64,000 nucleotides of DNA, taken from positions 2,108,001 to 2,172,000 of the forward strand of contig NZ_BSVB01000001.1 of the NCBI RefSeq assembly GCF_030161895.1, read 5' to 3'. Made by a program: the position numbers and the translations under genes. Source of the DNA: Pseudolysinimonas kribbensis (GTDB lineage Bacteria > Actinomycetota > Actinomycetes > Actinomycetales > Microbacteriaceae). The notes under the pieces are model-generated. The model was given only the letters and a program-made list of their open reading frames with translations, did no database searches and was not told the DNA's origin. Positions 39,318 through 48,492 of the stretch are shown here, one piece after another (within the stretch, counting starts at the first letter, position 1; each line of letters starts with the position of its first letter).

Positions 39318-40236
39318 ATGACGACCGCGATACCCGCCCGGCGCACACGCCCGGGCCGCAGCGCGGACGGCGCGAGGGCGGTGAACTACGTCTGGCTGCT
39401 GCCGGCGTTCGTGGTCTCGGTCGCCGTCATCTACTTCTGCGTCGGCTATACGGCGTGGATCTCGCTGCAGGACTGGGACGGCATCAGCCCCGACCCGATG
39501 TTCATCGCGTTCAAGAACTACGCGCGGATGTTCGCCGACCCGGTGTTCTGGGACAGCCTGCAGCACACCGTCATCTTCTTCGTCGTCGCGTTCGTGGCGC
39601 AGGCGGTGCTCGGCTTCGTGTTCGCGGTGCTGCTGCACTCGAAGGTGCGGCTCGCGGTGGTCTACAAGGTCATCGTCTTCGTTCCGGTGGTAATCGCCCC
39701 GGCGACGATGGCTCCCATCTTCCGGGTCATGTACACGCCGACCGGGCAGTTCAACGACCTGCTCGGCGCCGTCGGCCTCGGCTTCCTCAAGCAGGCGTGG
39801 CTCGGGCAGGGGAACACGGCCCTGGCCGTCATCCTGTCGATCGCCGTGTGGAGCGGGACGGGGATCTCCTTCATCCTCTATTACGCGGCGATCGGGCAGC
39901 TCGACCCCGAGATGATCGAGGCCGCGCGCCTCGACGGCGCCGGCAACGTGCGCATCCTGTGGAGCGTGATCTGGCCGAACCTGCGGGGCACGACCGTGGC
40001 GATCGCGATGCTCACGGCGATCGGCTCGCTCAAGCTGTTCGACATCCCGCAGCTGGTCACGGCCGGCGGACCCAACTACGCGACCGAGTTCCTCGGCACG
40101 CTCATCTACCGCCAGAGCGTGCCGCTCAACGCCGTCGGATACGCCTCGGCGCTGTCGATGATGCTGCTGGTGCTCGCCGTGGCGGCCGCGATCATCCTGC
40201 GCGCGACCGGCCGCGAGAGGAGCACGACGTGCTTGA
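39318..40236 (+). CDS. Carbohydrate ABC transporter permease (MalF type), 3' end uncertain
   Basis: About 305 residues. Six helices are visible from YVWLLPAFVVSVAVIYF, and the coupling motif is EMIEAARLDGAGNVRILW. The reading frame continues past ILRATGRE into non-protein-like sequence to 40430, so an indel probably lies near 40205-40220. One alternative frame gives a stop TGA at 40234-40236, which would overlap the next gene's GTG at 40229; that is the end given here. The exact C-terminus is not certain. Confidence 0.8.
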
Positions 40237-41017
40237 GGCCCGGAGCCTGCCCGCGAAGGTCGTGCTGCAGCTGGTCGCCACGATCCTGGTGCTGCCGTTC
40301 CTGTACCCGCTCGTGGCGATGGTGCAGGAGTCGCTGGCGGGCACCGGCTGGAACAACTACGCGACCGTGCTGGCGATCCCCGAGCTGCCGGTCTTCTTCC
40401 GCAACAGCGCGATCATCGCCGTCTGCGTGATCGTCATCGTCTACGTCTGCACGATGCTCGCGTCGTTCGCCTTCTCGAAGCTCCGGTTCCGCGGCAAGGA
40501 GGTGCTGTTCTGGCTCATGCTGGCGGCGCTCACGCTGCCGGAGGTCGTGATCCTCGCCCCGCTGTTCGCGACCGCGAGCGCGCTCGGGATCTACGACACC
40601 TTCATCGCCGTGATCCTCCCGCTGGCGGCGCTGCAGATCCCCTTCACGGTGCTGCTGACGCGCAACTTCGTCGACGGCATCCCGAACGACCTGCTCGACG
40701 CCGCCCGCGTCGACGGCGCGACGACCTGGAAGACGTTCCGCTACGTGGTGTGGCCGTTGACGGCGCCCATCGGCGCTGCCATTGTCGTGCTCACCCTCAT
40801 CGGCACCTGGAACGACTACCTGCTCCCCCTGGTGTTCCTCCAGGATCCGGGGCTGCAGACGGTGACGCTCGTGCCGACCTTCTTCGTGGGGGAGTTCAAC
40901 AACGACCAGACGAAGGTCGTCGCGGCCGCGGTGGTCACCGCGATCCCGGAGATCGTCGCCTACCTCCTGCTGCAGCGCCTGTTCGAGCGCGGCCTCTCGG
41001 CGGGTGCGCTCAAGTAG
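40229..41017 (+). CDS. Carbohydrate ABC transporter permease (MalG type)
   Basis: 262 residues, six helices. Coupling motif DLLDAARVDGATTWKTFRY. The GTG at 40229 (MLEARSLPAKVVLQLV) fits the usual N-terminus and overlaps the probable end of the first permease. Together with the gene at 39318 it forms the membrane channel for the second importer. No ATPase gene is adjacent. It is convergent with the propeller gene, 15 bp away. Confidence 0.92.
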   Translation: MLEARSLPAKVVLQLVATILVLPFLYPLVAMVQESLAGTGWNNYATVLAIPELPVFFRNSAIIAVCVIVIVYVCTMLASFAFSKLRFRGKEVLFWLMLAALTLPEVVILAPLFATASALGIYDTFIAVILPLAALQIPFTVLLTRNFVDGIPNDLLDAARVDGATTWKTFRYVVWPLTAPIGAAIVVLTLIGTWNDYLLPLVFLQDPGLQTVTLVPTFFVGEFNNDQTKVVAAAVVTAIPEIVAYLLLQRLFERGLSAGALK

Positions 41018-41032
41018 CGCCGGCGGCCCGGG

Positions 41033-42423
41033 TCAGTGGTACTCGTAGCTCACGAACGCCAGGCGGCGGCTGTCGGGCGACCACGACGGGACGTTGATGG
41101 TGCCCTGGCCGCCGAAGAGCTCGGCGAGCACGCGCGACGAGCCGTCCGTCAGGTCGACCAGCTGCAGCGTCACCTCGTGATCGCGCGGGTGGCCGACGAC
41201 GTCGGCCGCGTAGGCCAGGTGCACCAGCCAGCGACCGTCGGGGGAGATGTGCGGGAACCAGTCGGCGGTCGCGGTCTCGAGCACGCGCTCCACGTCGCCG
41301 CCCTCCGCGGGGATCCGGTGGATCTGCATGCGACCGGTGCGATCGGAGTTGAAGTAGATCCAGCGGCCGTCGGGCGAGTAGTCGGGGCCGTCGTCCAGCC
41401 CGGTCGCGGTCGTCAGCCGGCGCTCCTCGCCGCCGTCGGCCGGGATCGTGAACACGCCCCAGACCCCGTCGCGTCGCGCCGTGTAGGCCAGGATGGCGCC
41501 GTCGGGCGACCAGCCGTGCCAGAACGACGGCGCCTGGGTCGTGACGCGCTGCGGCACACCGCCCGCCAGCGGGAGGATCGAGATGGCCGACTCGCCCTCG
41601 CTCTGATCGCTGATGGCCAGCTGTGTGCCGTCCGGCGAGAGTCCGTGGTCGTTGTTGCACTGCACGGCGGTCCCGGTGTCGATGCGCTCCTCGTCGCCGC
41701 CGGCCGCGGCGACCGCGAAGATCCGGCCCTCCCCGTTGAAGACCAGGCGGTCGTCGGCGGTCCAGTTCGGCGCCTCGATCCAGCGGTCGACGACGTGGAC
41801 GGCGCGCCGGTCGGTCGACGCGATGTCGACGGTCTCGAGGCTGCTCCAGAGCGTGCCGGTCGAGGGGTCGGGGCCCCGAGCTCGACATCCGAGAACACCG
41901 CGGCCTCGGCGACGCCCGGGTCGTGCGAGCACACGGCGAGCCCGACGTAGTACGCGCCGTCCAGCCGCAGCCGGACGGAGCCGCCGGAGGGTCGCCCGTC
42001 GACGAGCGCCGTGACGACGTCGCCGCGGCGCGTGATCCCGATGCGGCGCGGCGCGACGGCCGAGGACTGCACCTCGCGGGTCACGGCGCCGGTCGTGGGG
42101 CGGTACTGCAGGCTCGTGAGGCCGTCGCCGTGCAGGGCGATGTCCGCGTAGGCGGCCCCCGGCTCCAGGCTCGCGCGGATCACGAGGCACGCCTTGCGGT
42201 GCGGATCGGCGCCCGCCTCGGGGAACGCGATGGTCGCGGCGAGCGCGATGTCGCCCTCGACCCGCTTCCACACGAAGTGGAACTCGTCGCGCTCGAACCA
42301 CATGTTGGTGCCGCTCCCGGTCACCCGGTAGCCGCCGTCCTGCTCCTGCACGGAGCCGGGGATCGCCACCGGTCCCACGTCGGTCGCGTCGTCGAAGATG
42401 CCGGGGGAGATCGTACTGGTCAC
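41033..42423 (-). CDS. Two-domain protein: jelly-roll (DUF1349-like) plus TolB-like beta-propeller (one frame break)
   Basis: About 463 residues, no signal peptide. The first 190 residues form a concanavalin-like domain (WFERDEFHFVWKRVEGD, IALHGDGLTSLQYRP, VRLRLDGAYYVGLAVCSH). The rest is a PD40/TolB-like propeller with HGLSPDGTQLAISD, WHGWSPDGAILAYT, DDGPDYSPDGRWIYFNS, FPHISPDGRWLVHLAY and VPSWSPDSRRLAFVS. Several blades carry a His just before the SPDG loop (NDHGLSPDG, WHGWSPDG, FPHISPDG), as in the metal site of oligogalacturonate lyase, so an enzymatic role on sugars is possible but not shown. One base is missing in the G/C runs at 41872-41882. It is divergent from the sensor-regulator pair. 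Confidence 0.75.
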
Positions 42424-42443
42424 AAGGACAGACTAGGACATAC

Positions 42444-42460
42444 TTACTTTTCGGCTGTAA
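42444..42460 (+). promoter_or_regulatory. Putative ROK-repressor operator in divergent gap
   Basis: TTACTTTTCGGCTGTAA shares TTAC, the following TT, and TGTAA with the site at 37791. It lies 20 bp upstream of the propeller gene start and 47 bp upstream of the sensor gene start, so it may control both. Confidence 0.65.
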
Positions 42461-42507
42461 TGAGGGCACGGTCCGTCTCGCGCGGGGTGCCTCACTATGG
42501 TGAGCAG

Positions 42508-43296
42508 ATGAACGGTGTCGGGCTCGTGCTCGTCGGCGACGTCCTGGCCGCCGATCCGGTGATCTCGGCGCTCGTGCACTCCCTCGGCGAGGCGGTGAGC
42601 GAGGCCGGCCTGCCGTTCCTCGCGAGGGTCGTGGATGACGCCGACTCCGAACTGGACGTCTACCACGCCTGGCACGCCTCGGGTGCTCCGGATGCCGTGG
42701 TCGTGATCCCGGCGGAAGCCGACGACGCGCGCGTCGCACTGCTGACGCGGCTGCGGATCCCCGTCGTCGCGCTCACCCACGAGGAGCACCTGCCGGGCGT
42801 CTCGGCCGTCGTGCTGGACGACGACGCCGCGGCCGACGAACTGGCGGCCTTCCTCGACCGGCGCGGCTATCGCGACGTGCTGTACGCCCCCGACGGAGCG
42901 GGCGCCTCCGACGCCTCCGACCTGCGCGACTCCGCCTTCGCCCGGCTCGGCGGCCGGGTCAGGGCGCTCGACGATGCGACACCGCAGGCGGTCGCCCGCG
43001 CCGTCGCGGAGGCCGTGGCGCCGGCGGCCGTGGTCGCCGCGGACGCGACCGCGGCGGTCGCGATCATCGCCGCCATCCGCGAGACGGGGCGATCCGTCCC
43101 GGGGGACGCCGGCGTGCTGTCCTGGAACGACTCCCTGCTCTGCCGCACGAGCGACCCGACCATCACCGCGCTCGATCGCCGCGCGACCGAGATCGGCCGC
43201 CTGCTCGGCGAGTGCGTGCTGCGCGTCACGGCCGGCGGCGAGCTCGGGCGTCTCCCGGCGCCCCGCGCCGGCGTCGCGGCCAGGGAGAGTGCGTGA
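42508..43296 (+). CDS. LacI-type sugar-sensing domain protein lacking a DNA-binding domain
   Basis: 262 residues. It begins directly at the first strand of a periplasmic-binding-protein-like fold (MNGVGLVLVGDVLAADPVI), with VVIPAEADDARVA, VVLDDDAAADELAAFLDRRG, RDVLYAPDG and GVLSWNDSLLCR, matching the effector domain of LacI regulators. There is no N-terminal HTH, and the 84-bp gap to the divergent gene leaves no room for one in any frame. The stop overlaps the ROK regulator's start region, so the two are one transcript. It may act as a sensor partner of that regulator, or be a remnant. Confidence 0.78.
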   Translation: MNGVGLVLVGDVLAADPVISALVHSLGEAVSEAGLPFLARVVDDADSELDVYHAWHASGAPDAVVVIPAEADDARVALLTRLRIPVVALTHEEHLPGVSAVVLDDDAAADELAAFLDRRGYRDVLYAPDGAGASDASDLRDSAFARLGGRVRALDDATPQAVARAVAEAVAPAAVVAADATAAVAIIAAIRETGRSVPGDAGVLSWNDSLLCRTSDPTITALDRRATEIGRLLGECVLRVTAGGELGRLPAPRAGVAARESA

Positions 43297-43297
43297 G

Positions 43298-44527
43298 GTG
43301 GCCCAGGTGAGCGTGGTGAAGCAGATCGGCCCGTCGTCCGAGAAGACGCGGGGAGCCATCCTCGACCTCATCCGCTCGAGCGGCACGGTGAGCCGCAACG
43401 AGCTCGTGGAGCTGTCGGGGCTCACCGGCGCCTCGATCACGCGGATCGTCAAGGCGCTCATCGAGGCGGGGCTCGTGATCGAGACGGGCTACGGCGACTC
43501 GACGGGCGGCAAGCGACCGACCCTGCTCGAGCTCAACCCGCGTTCCCGGTACGCCGTGGGCCTATCGCTCGACGACGCCCACCTCACCTACGCCGTCACC
43601 GACCTCGGCGGCCGGCTCGTCGGCCGCCTCGTCACGCGCGGGACCGGCCAGGAGGCGCCCGGCGCCGTCATCGAACGGGTCGCCGGCGAGCTCGAGCTGC
43701 TGCTCGCGGGGCTCCAGATCGACCGCGCGAGCGTCGTGGGGATCGGCGTGGCGGGGGCGGGGCTCGACATCCGCAGCCGTGCGGAGCGGGCGTCGTTGAA
43801 CGCCGAGGAGTGGGAGAACTTCGCGGTGCGCGACGCGCTCGCCGCCTCGTCGGGTCTGCCCGTGGTCCGCGAGAACGACGCGGCGTGCGCGGCGATCGGG
43901 CAGTTCTGGGTCGGGCGCCTGTCGGCGAGCCAGGACTTCGCGACCCTCTACATGGCGACCGGATTCGGCTGCGGCATCGTCGAGCACGGCTCGCTCGCGC
44001 GCGGTGCCTCCTCGAACGTCGGCGAGATCGGCCACATGGTGCTCGAGGTCGACGGGCCGCCGTGCTGGTGCGGGTCGCGCGGCTGCCTCGAGATGCTCGC
44101 CGCGCCGCGTCGCGTGATCTCCGACGCCATGGCGGTGGAGGGTCTGGCCGCCGAGCTGGGCCTGTCGGGGGCCGAGGCCGACGTGCGGCACGACTTCTCC
44201 GCCGTCGGCCGCGCGGCGGCGCAGGGTCACACCGCCTGCGTCGCGCTCATCGAGGGCTCGGCCCGCTACGTCGCCCAGGCGACGCTCTCGGTCGTCAACC
44301 TCCTCGACCTCGATCGGGTGTACCTGGCGGGGCCGGGATTCGCCGAGGCCGGCCCCATCTACCTGCGCGTCATCCGCGACGCGGTGGGCGGGCTGGCGCG
44401 CGTCCGCGACATCCACCGGGTCGAGGTCGTGCTCTCGGATCCGGCGCGCGACGCGGCGGCGGTCGGGGCCGCGTCCCTCGCCCTGCAGCAGTCGCTCACG
44501 CCGCACGCGCGGGTCGGCCGGAGTTAG
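43298..44527 (+). CDS. ROK-family transcriptional regulator
   Basis: 409 residues. An N-terminal winged helix (TRGAILDLIRSSGTVSRNEL, GLTGASITRIVKALIEAGLV) is followed by a ROK sugar-kinase-like domain with IGVAGAGLDIRSRAER, GCGIVEHGSLARGASSNVGE and the zinc motif CWCGSRGCLE. It resembles NagC/XylR-type repressors that release DNA on binding a sugar. Several GTG codons (43289, 43298, 43307) are possible starts; I chose 43298 for its spacing from GGGAGAG. It is the probable regulator of the three TTAC...GTAA sites nearby, including the one before its own transcript. Confidence 0.9.
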   Translation: MAQVSVVKQIGPSSEKTRGAILDLIRSSGTVSRNELVELSGLTGASITRIVKALIEAGLVIETGYGDSTGGKRPTLLELNPRSRYAVGLSLDDAHLTYAVTDLGGRLVGRLVTRGTGQEAPGAVIERVAGELELLLAGLQIDRASVVGIGVAGAGLDIRSRAERASLNAEEWENFAVRDALAASSGLPVVRENDAACAAIGQFWVGRLSASQDFATLYMATGFGCGIVEHGSLARGASSNVGEIGHMVLEVDGPPCWCGSRGCLEMLAAPRRVISDAMAVEGLAAELGLSGAEADVRHDFSAVGRAAAQGHTACVALIEGSARYVAQATLSVVNLLDLDRVYLAGPGFAEAGPIYLRVIRDAVGGLARVRDIHRVEVVLSDPARDAAAVGAASLALQQSLTPHARVGRS

Positions 44528-44564
44528 CCGTCGATCATGCCACGTGATTTGCCGCGGCGGCCAC

Positions 44565-44581
44565 TAACTATCATAATGTAA
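44565..44581 (-). promoter_or_regulatory. Putative ROK-repressor operator upstream of VOC-reductase-GH1 operon
   Basis: On the minus strand TTACATTATGATAGTTA. It shares TTACATT with the site at 37791 and the right half GTTA/GTAA. It lies 48 bp upstream of the VOC gene in an AT-rich patch. Confidence 0.65.
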
Positions 44582-44629
44582 GAAAGAGCGCCCCATCGCG
44601 GCACTCCTCCGACGGCGAAGGGCGAGCCC

Positions 44630-45428
44630 GTGTCCATCCGATCCGTCCTGCTGAACGTCGCCGACGTCCCGCGCGCGGTCGACTTCTACACCCGCTTCCT
44701 CGCCGCGGTCCCGGTCGGGGAGGTCTCCGAGCACGGTGCCGACCTCGACCTCGTGACGGCGACGATCCGCCTCCGGCGCGTGGATCGGGCGGCCCCGTCG
44801 TCGTGGATCGCCGACGATCTGCACGCCGGGTTCCGTCACGTCGGGTTCAAGGTCGCCGCTCTCGACCCGATCGTCGCCGCGCTTCACGAGGCGGGGGTGC
44901 GGTTCCATCTCGAGCCCCTCGAGGCCGAGGGCGGGGTGCGTCTGACCTTCTTCTACGACCCCGACGGCACCCTGCTCGAGCTGGTCGAGGGGCCGCTGCA
45001 GTACCACGAGGTGCTCGATCGGGAGGCCGTCGAGAGCGACTGGGCGCTCGGCACCCCGAGCGCCCGCGCCTCGACCACGTCGCGGAGACCGTCGCGGATC
45101 TCGATCGCACGGTCGCCTACTACGCCCCGCTCGGCTGGCGGCACATGTCGGGCATCCACCAGCCGTCGGACGCGCGCGGATTCGAGATCGCCTTCCTGCG
45201 CTCCGGCGACACCTCCTCGAGATCTTCACCTTCGACCGCGCCGAGCTGGTGCCGGCGACGCCGCGCGTCGACGTGTCCGGGTCCGATGGGCCCGGGTTCG
45301 ACGCGCCCGGGTTCGTCGCCGTCGAGCTCGATCCGGCGCCGCCCGCCGGAGCCGGCGACGTCACCCTCGATCGCTGGCGGGTCGGCACCGACCCGGACGG
45401 GCTGGCGCACGCGACGGCGCTTCCGTGA
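44630..45428 (+). CDS. VOC family protein with two glyoxalase-like domains (two frame breaks)
   Basis: About 266 residues. Domain 1 (residues 1-125) has SIRSVLLNVADVPRAVDFYT, FRHVGFKVAALDPIVAAL and the metal-ligand Glu region DPDGTLLELVEGP. Domain 2 has PRLDHVAETVADLDRTVAYY and ends with TFDRAELVPATP. This vicinal-oxygen-chelate arrangement is found in dioxygenases, isomerases and resistance proteins; the reaction here is unknown. C is missing in runs at about 45054-45057 and 45210-45214, and repair gives one continuous protein. The GTG at 44630 is the start. The stop overlaps the reductase start as GTGA. Confidence 0.8.
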
Positions 45429-46404
45429 GGGGGCGCCTCGACGATCGCCCGCTGGGCTCGACCGGCCTCACCCTCTCCTCGGTGACGCTCGGAGGGGGAC
45501 CGCTCGGCAGCATGCCGGAGGTCTTCGGCTACGAGGTCGACGAGGAGCAGGCCGTCGAGCTGGTCGGCGCCGTGCTGCGCAGCGACATCCGGGCGATCGA
45601 CACCGCCAACGGATACTCGGCGGGGCGCAGCGAGCAGCGCATCGGCGCCGCCCTCTCCCGCTTCGGCCTGCCAGACGACACGGTCGTCATCACCAAGGTC
45701 GACGCCGACGGCCGCGACTACTCGGGCGACCGCGTGCGGGCGTCGCTGCGGGAGAGCATCGAGCGGCTCGGCATCGGGGCTCCGCTCCCCTCGTGCACCT
45801 GCACGATCCCGAGTTCCACGACTTCGCCGAGCTCACGGCACCGGGCGGCGCTGTCGACGCGCTCGTCGAGGCGCGCGAGCGCGGGCTGGTGTCGCATCTC
45901 GGCCTCGCCGGAGGGCGGGTGCAGGAGATGCGTCGTTACCTCGAGCTCGGCGTGTTCGAGGTGCTGCTCGTGCACAACCGCTGGACGCTCGTCGACCGCA
46001 GCGCCGGCGACCTCATCGACGAGGCCCTCGCCCGCGGGATGGGGGTGGTCAACGCGGCGGTCTACGGCGGCGGCATCCTCGCCGCCCCGCCCGGCGCCGT
46101 GACCGACTACGGCTACCGGCCGGCCCCGGAGGCGGTGCTCGCCGCGATCGACGAGATGCGGCGGGCGTGCGCCCGCTGGGCGACCGACCTGCGCACCGCC
46201 GCGCTGCGCTTCTCCACTCGCGACCCGCGGCTGGCCTCCACCGTGGTCGGCCTCAGCAAGCCGGAGCGCGTGGAACCCGCGATCGCCGCCGCGAGCGCCG
46301 ACCTGCCCGACGAGCTGTGGCGCGAGCTCGAGGAGCTCGTGCCGCCGCGCTCGAGCTGGCTCGACTTCCGCGACGACCCGCTCGCACCCTCGAAGGAGAC
46401 ATGA
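45425..46404 (+). CDS. Aldo/keto reductase, D-threo-aldose/L-fucose dehydrogenase-like (one frame break)
   Basis: About 326 residues. An NAD(P)H-dependent TIM-barrel enzyme: RPLGSTGLTLSSVTLGGG, AIDTANGYSAGRSEQRIG (catalytic Asp and Tyr), VVITKVDADGRDY (catalytic Lys) and LVHLHDPEFHDF (catalytic His). This resembles D-threo-aldose 1-dehydrogenases, which oxidise sugars at C1. One C is missing in the run at 45788-45791; adding it restores VHLHDPEFHDF. Start GTG 45425 overlaps the VOC stop and its own stop overlaps the GH1 start, so the three genes are translationally coupled and likely act on one sugar pathway. Confidence 0.86.
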
Positions 46405-47786
46405 TGCGCCGCGACGACCTTCCCGCCGACTTCGTGTGGGGGACGGCCACGGCCGCCTACCAGGTGGAGGGCGCCGTCCACGAGGGCGGACGCGGCGTGA
46501 GCATCTGGGACACGTTCGCGCGCCGTCCGGGGGCGATCGCCGACGGCACGACGGGCGACGTGGCCGACGATCACTTCCACCGGTACCGCGACGACGTGGC
46601 GCTCATGCGCGACCTGGGTGTGAACGCGTACCGGTTCTCGATCGCCTGGCCGCGCATCCAGCCCGACGGCACGGGGCGCGCCCTGACCGCCGGCCTCGAC
46701 TTCTACCGGCACCTCGCCGAGACCCTGCACGAGGCGGGCGTCACGCCGTGGGCGACCCTCTACCACTGGGACCTGCCGCAGGCGCTGGAGGACCGCGACG
46801 GCTGGATGAACAGGGACACCGCCGACCGCTTCGCCGACTACGCCGACCAGGTCACCACCGCCCTCGGCGACGTGATCGACGACTGGATCACGCTCAACGA
46901 GCCGTGGTGCTCGTCCTTCCTCAGCTACGCGGGAGGGCTGCACGCCCCCGGCCGGCACGAGGGCACGGGCGCGGCGCGGGCCGCCCACCACCTGCTGCTC
47001 GGGCACGGGCGGGCGCTCGCCGCGATCCGGTCGGCGCGCCCCGGCGCGCGGGTCGGCATCACGCTCAACCTGTACTCGGTGGTGCCGGCGAGCGACGGCG
47101 AGGCGGACCGGGACGCGGCCCGCCGGATCGACGGCCTCTCGAACCGGTTCTTCCTCGACCCCGTGCTGCGCGGCGCCTACCCCGAGGATGTGCTGGACGA
47201 TCTCGGGCAGCGGGAGTGGTTCTACGAGAACGCCGGGGCAGGCGACCTGGCGGAGATCTCGCGCCCGATCGACTTCCTCGGCGTCAACTACTACAGCCGG
47301 CACACCACGGCGGCCGGCGAGCCGGACCCGGGCCCGAGCTCGAACCCGGGCAGCGAGTTCGTCCGGATGGTCGACACCGGCGCCGCGCGCACCCAGATAG
47401 GGTGGGAGATCCACCCCGACGGGCTCGTCGACGTGCTGCGGATGGCGGCCGAGCGCGCCCCCGGCCTGCCGCTGTACGTGACCGAGAACGGCTCCGCGTT
47501 GCCCGACGAGGTCGCACCGGACGGCACGGTCGACGATCCGGAGCGCACCGCCTATCTGCAGGCGCACCTCGAGGCCTGCCACGAGGCGGTCGCCGAGGGG
47601 CTGCCGTTGCGGGGCTACTTCGTGTGGTCGCTCATCGACAACTGGGAGTGGGCGTACGGCTTCAGCCGCCGCTTCGGCATCGTCCATGTGGACTATCCGA
47701 CGCAGCGTCGCATCCCGAAGACCAGTGCGCGATGGCTCGCCCGCCTGCTGGGCGGGGCTCTCGACGCGCGATCCGAGGGCTCGTAG
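46404..47786 (+). CDS. GH1 family beta-glycosidase
   Basis: 460 residues, no signal peptide. Family 1 signature FVWGTATAAYQVEGA at the N-terminus, acid/base Glu166 in TLNEPWC, and nucleophile Glu361 in LYVTENGS. The GYFVWSLIDNWEWAYGF motif near the C-terminus is also typical. The enzyme hydrolyses beta-glucosides, beta-mannosides or beta-galactosides inside the cell; the substrate is not fixed by these motifs. Two adjacent ATGs exist (46401, 46404); the second has the better spacing from GGAG. Last gene of the VOC-reductase-GH1 operon. Confidence 0.93.
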   Translation: MRRDDLPADFVWGTATAAYQVEGAVHEGGRGVSIWDTFARRPGAIADGTTGDVADDHFHRYRDDVALMRDLGVNAYRFSIAWPRIQPDGTGRALTAGLDFYRHLAETLHEAGVTPWATLYHWDLPQALEDRDGWMNRDTADRFADYADQVTTALGDVIDDWITLNEPWCSSFLSYAGGLHAPGRHEGTGAARAAHHLLLGHGRALAAIRSARPGARVGITLNLYSVVPASDGEADRDAARRIDGLSNRFFLDPVLRGAYPEDVLDDLGQREWFYENAGAGDLAEISRPIDFLGVNYYSRHTTAAGEPDPGPSSNPGSEFVRMVDTGAARTQIGWEIHPDGLVDVLRMAAERAPGLPLYVTENGSALPDEVAPDGTVDDPERTAYLQAHLEACHEAVAEGLPLRGYFVWSLIDNWEWAYGFSRRFGIVHVDYPTQRRIPKTSARWLARLLGGALDARSEGS

Positions 47787-47841
47787 CTCATCAGGGGCTT
47801 CCATGTCCCCGCGCCGGAACGAGAGGGCTACCGTTTCCGGC

Positions 47842-48492
47842 ATGAGCAGCATGATCCGCGTGCTCGTCGCCGACGACCAGGCGATCGTGCGCGACGGCCT
47901 GGTCACGCTGCTGGGCGTGCTCCCGGATGTCGAGGTCGTCGCCGAGGCGGCCGACGGCGCCGAGGCGGTGCGGCTCGCCGACGCGACCACGCCGGACGTC
48001 GTGCTCATGGACCTGCGGATGCCCGTGCTCGACGGCGCCGGCGCGACCGCGCGGATCAAGGCTGCGCATCCGGGGATCGCCGTCGTCGTGCTCACGACGT
48101 TCGCCGACGACGCGTCGATCGCCGGCGCGCTCGGGGCGGGGGCGCGTGGCTACCTCACGAAGGACGCCGGTCGCGACGAGCTCGCCGCCGCCGTGCGGTC
48201 GGCCGCCGCGGGGCAGTCGACGTTCGCGCCCGAGGTGGGCGAACGGCTGGTCGCGGGGTTCTCCGCCGCGCCGGCCGGCGCCGTGCCCGTGGCCGAGCGC
48301 TTTCCGCAGCTCACGCGACGCGAGGCCGAGGTGCTCGAGCTCATCGCCGCCGGCCGCAGCAACGCCGAGATCGCTCGGCAGCTCTTCCTGAGCGTCGCGA
48401 CGGTGAAATCGCATGTGAACGCGATCTTCGCGAAGCTCCCCGCGCGCGACCGCGGCCAGGCGATCGCCCTCGCCCTCGGCTCCGCGGGTTGA
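47842..48492 (+). CDS. NarL/LuxR-type response regulator
   Basis: 216 residues. Receiver domain: acidic pair in VADDQAIVRDG, phosphoacceptor Asp57 in VLMDLRMP, Thr in VVLTTFADD, and Lys in YLTKDAGRDE. The C-terminal LuxR HTH reads TRREAEVLELIAAGRSNAEI, ARQLFLSVATVKSHVNAI. ATG at 47842. It has no kinase next to it; the kinase of matching NarL/DesK type is at 23487-24692. Its last codons and stop lie inside the inverted repeat that begins at 48486. Confidence 0.92.
   Translation: MSSMIRVLVADDQAIVRDGLVTLLGVLPDVEVVAEAADGAEAVRLADATTPDVVLMDLRMPVLDGAGATARIKAAHPGIAVVVLTTFADDASIAGALGAGARGYLTKDAGRDELAAAVRSAAAGQSTFAPEVGERLVAGFSAAPAGAVPVAERFPQLTRREAEVLELIAAGRSNAEIARQLFLSVATVKSHVNAIFAKLPARDRGQAIALALGSAG

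Noticed and set aside
42508..43296. Calling the HTH-less LacI gene a frame-broken full regulator
   Set aside because: Only 84 bp separate it from the divergent gene, too few for a 60-residue HTH and hinge, and none of the frames there codes for one.
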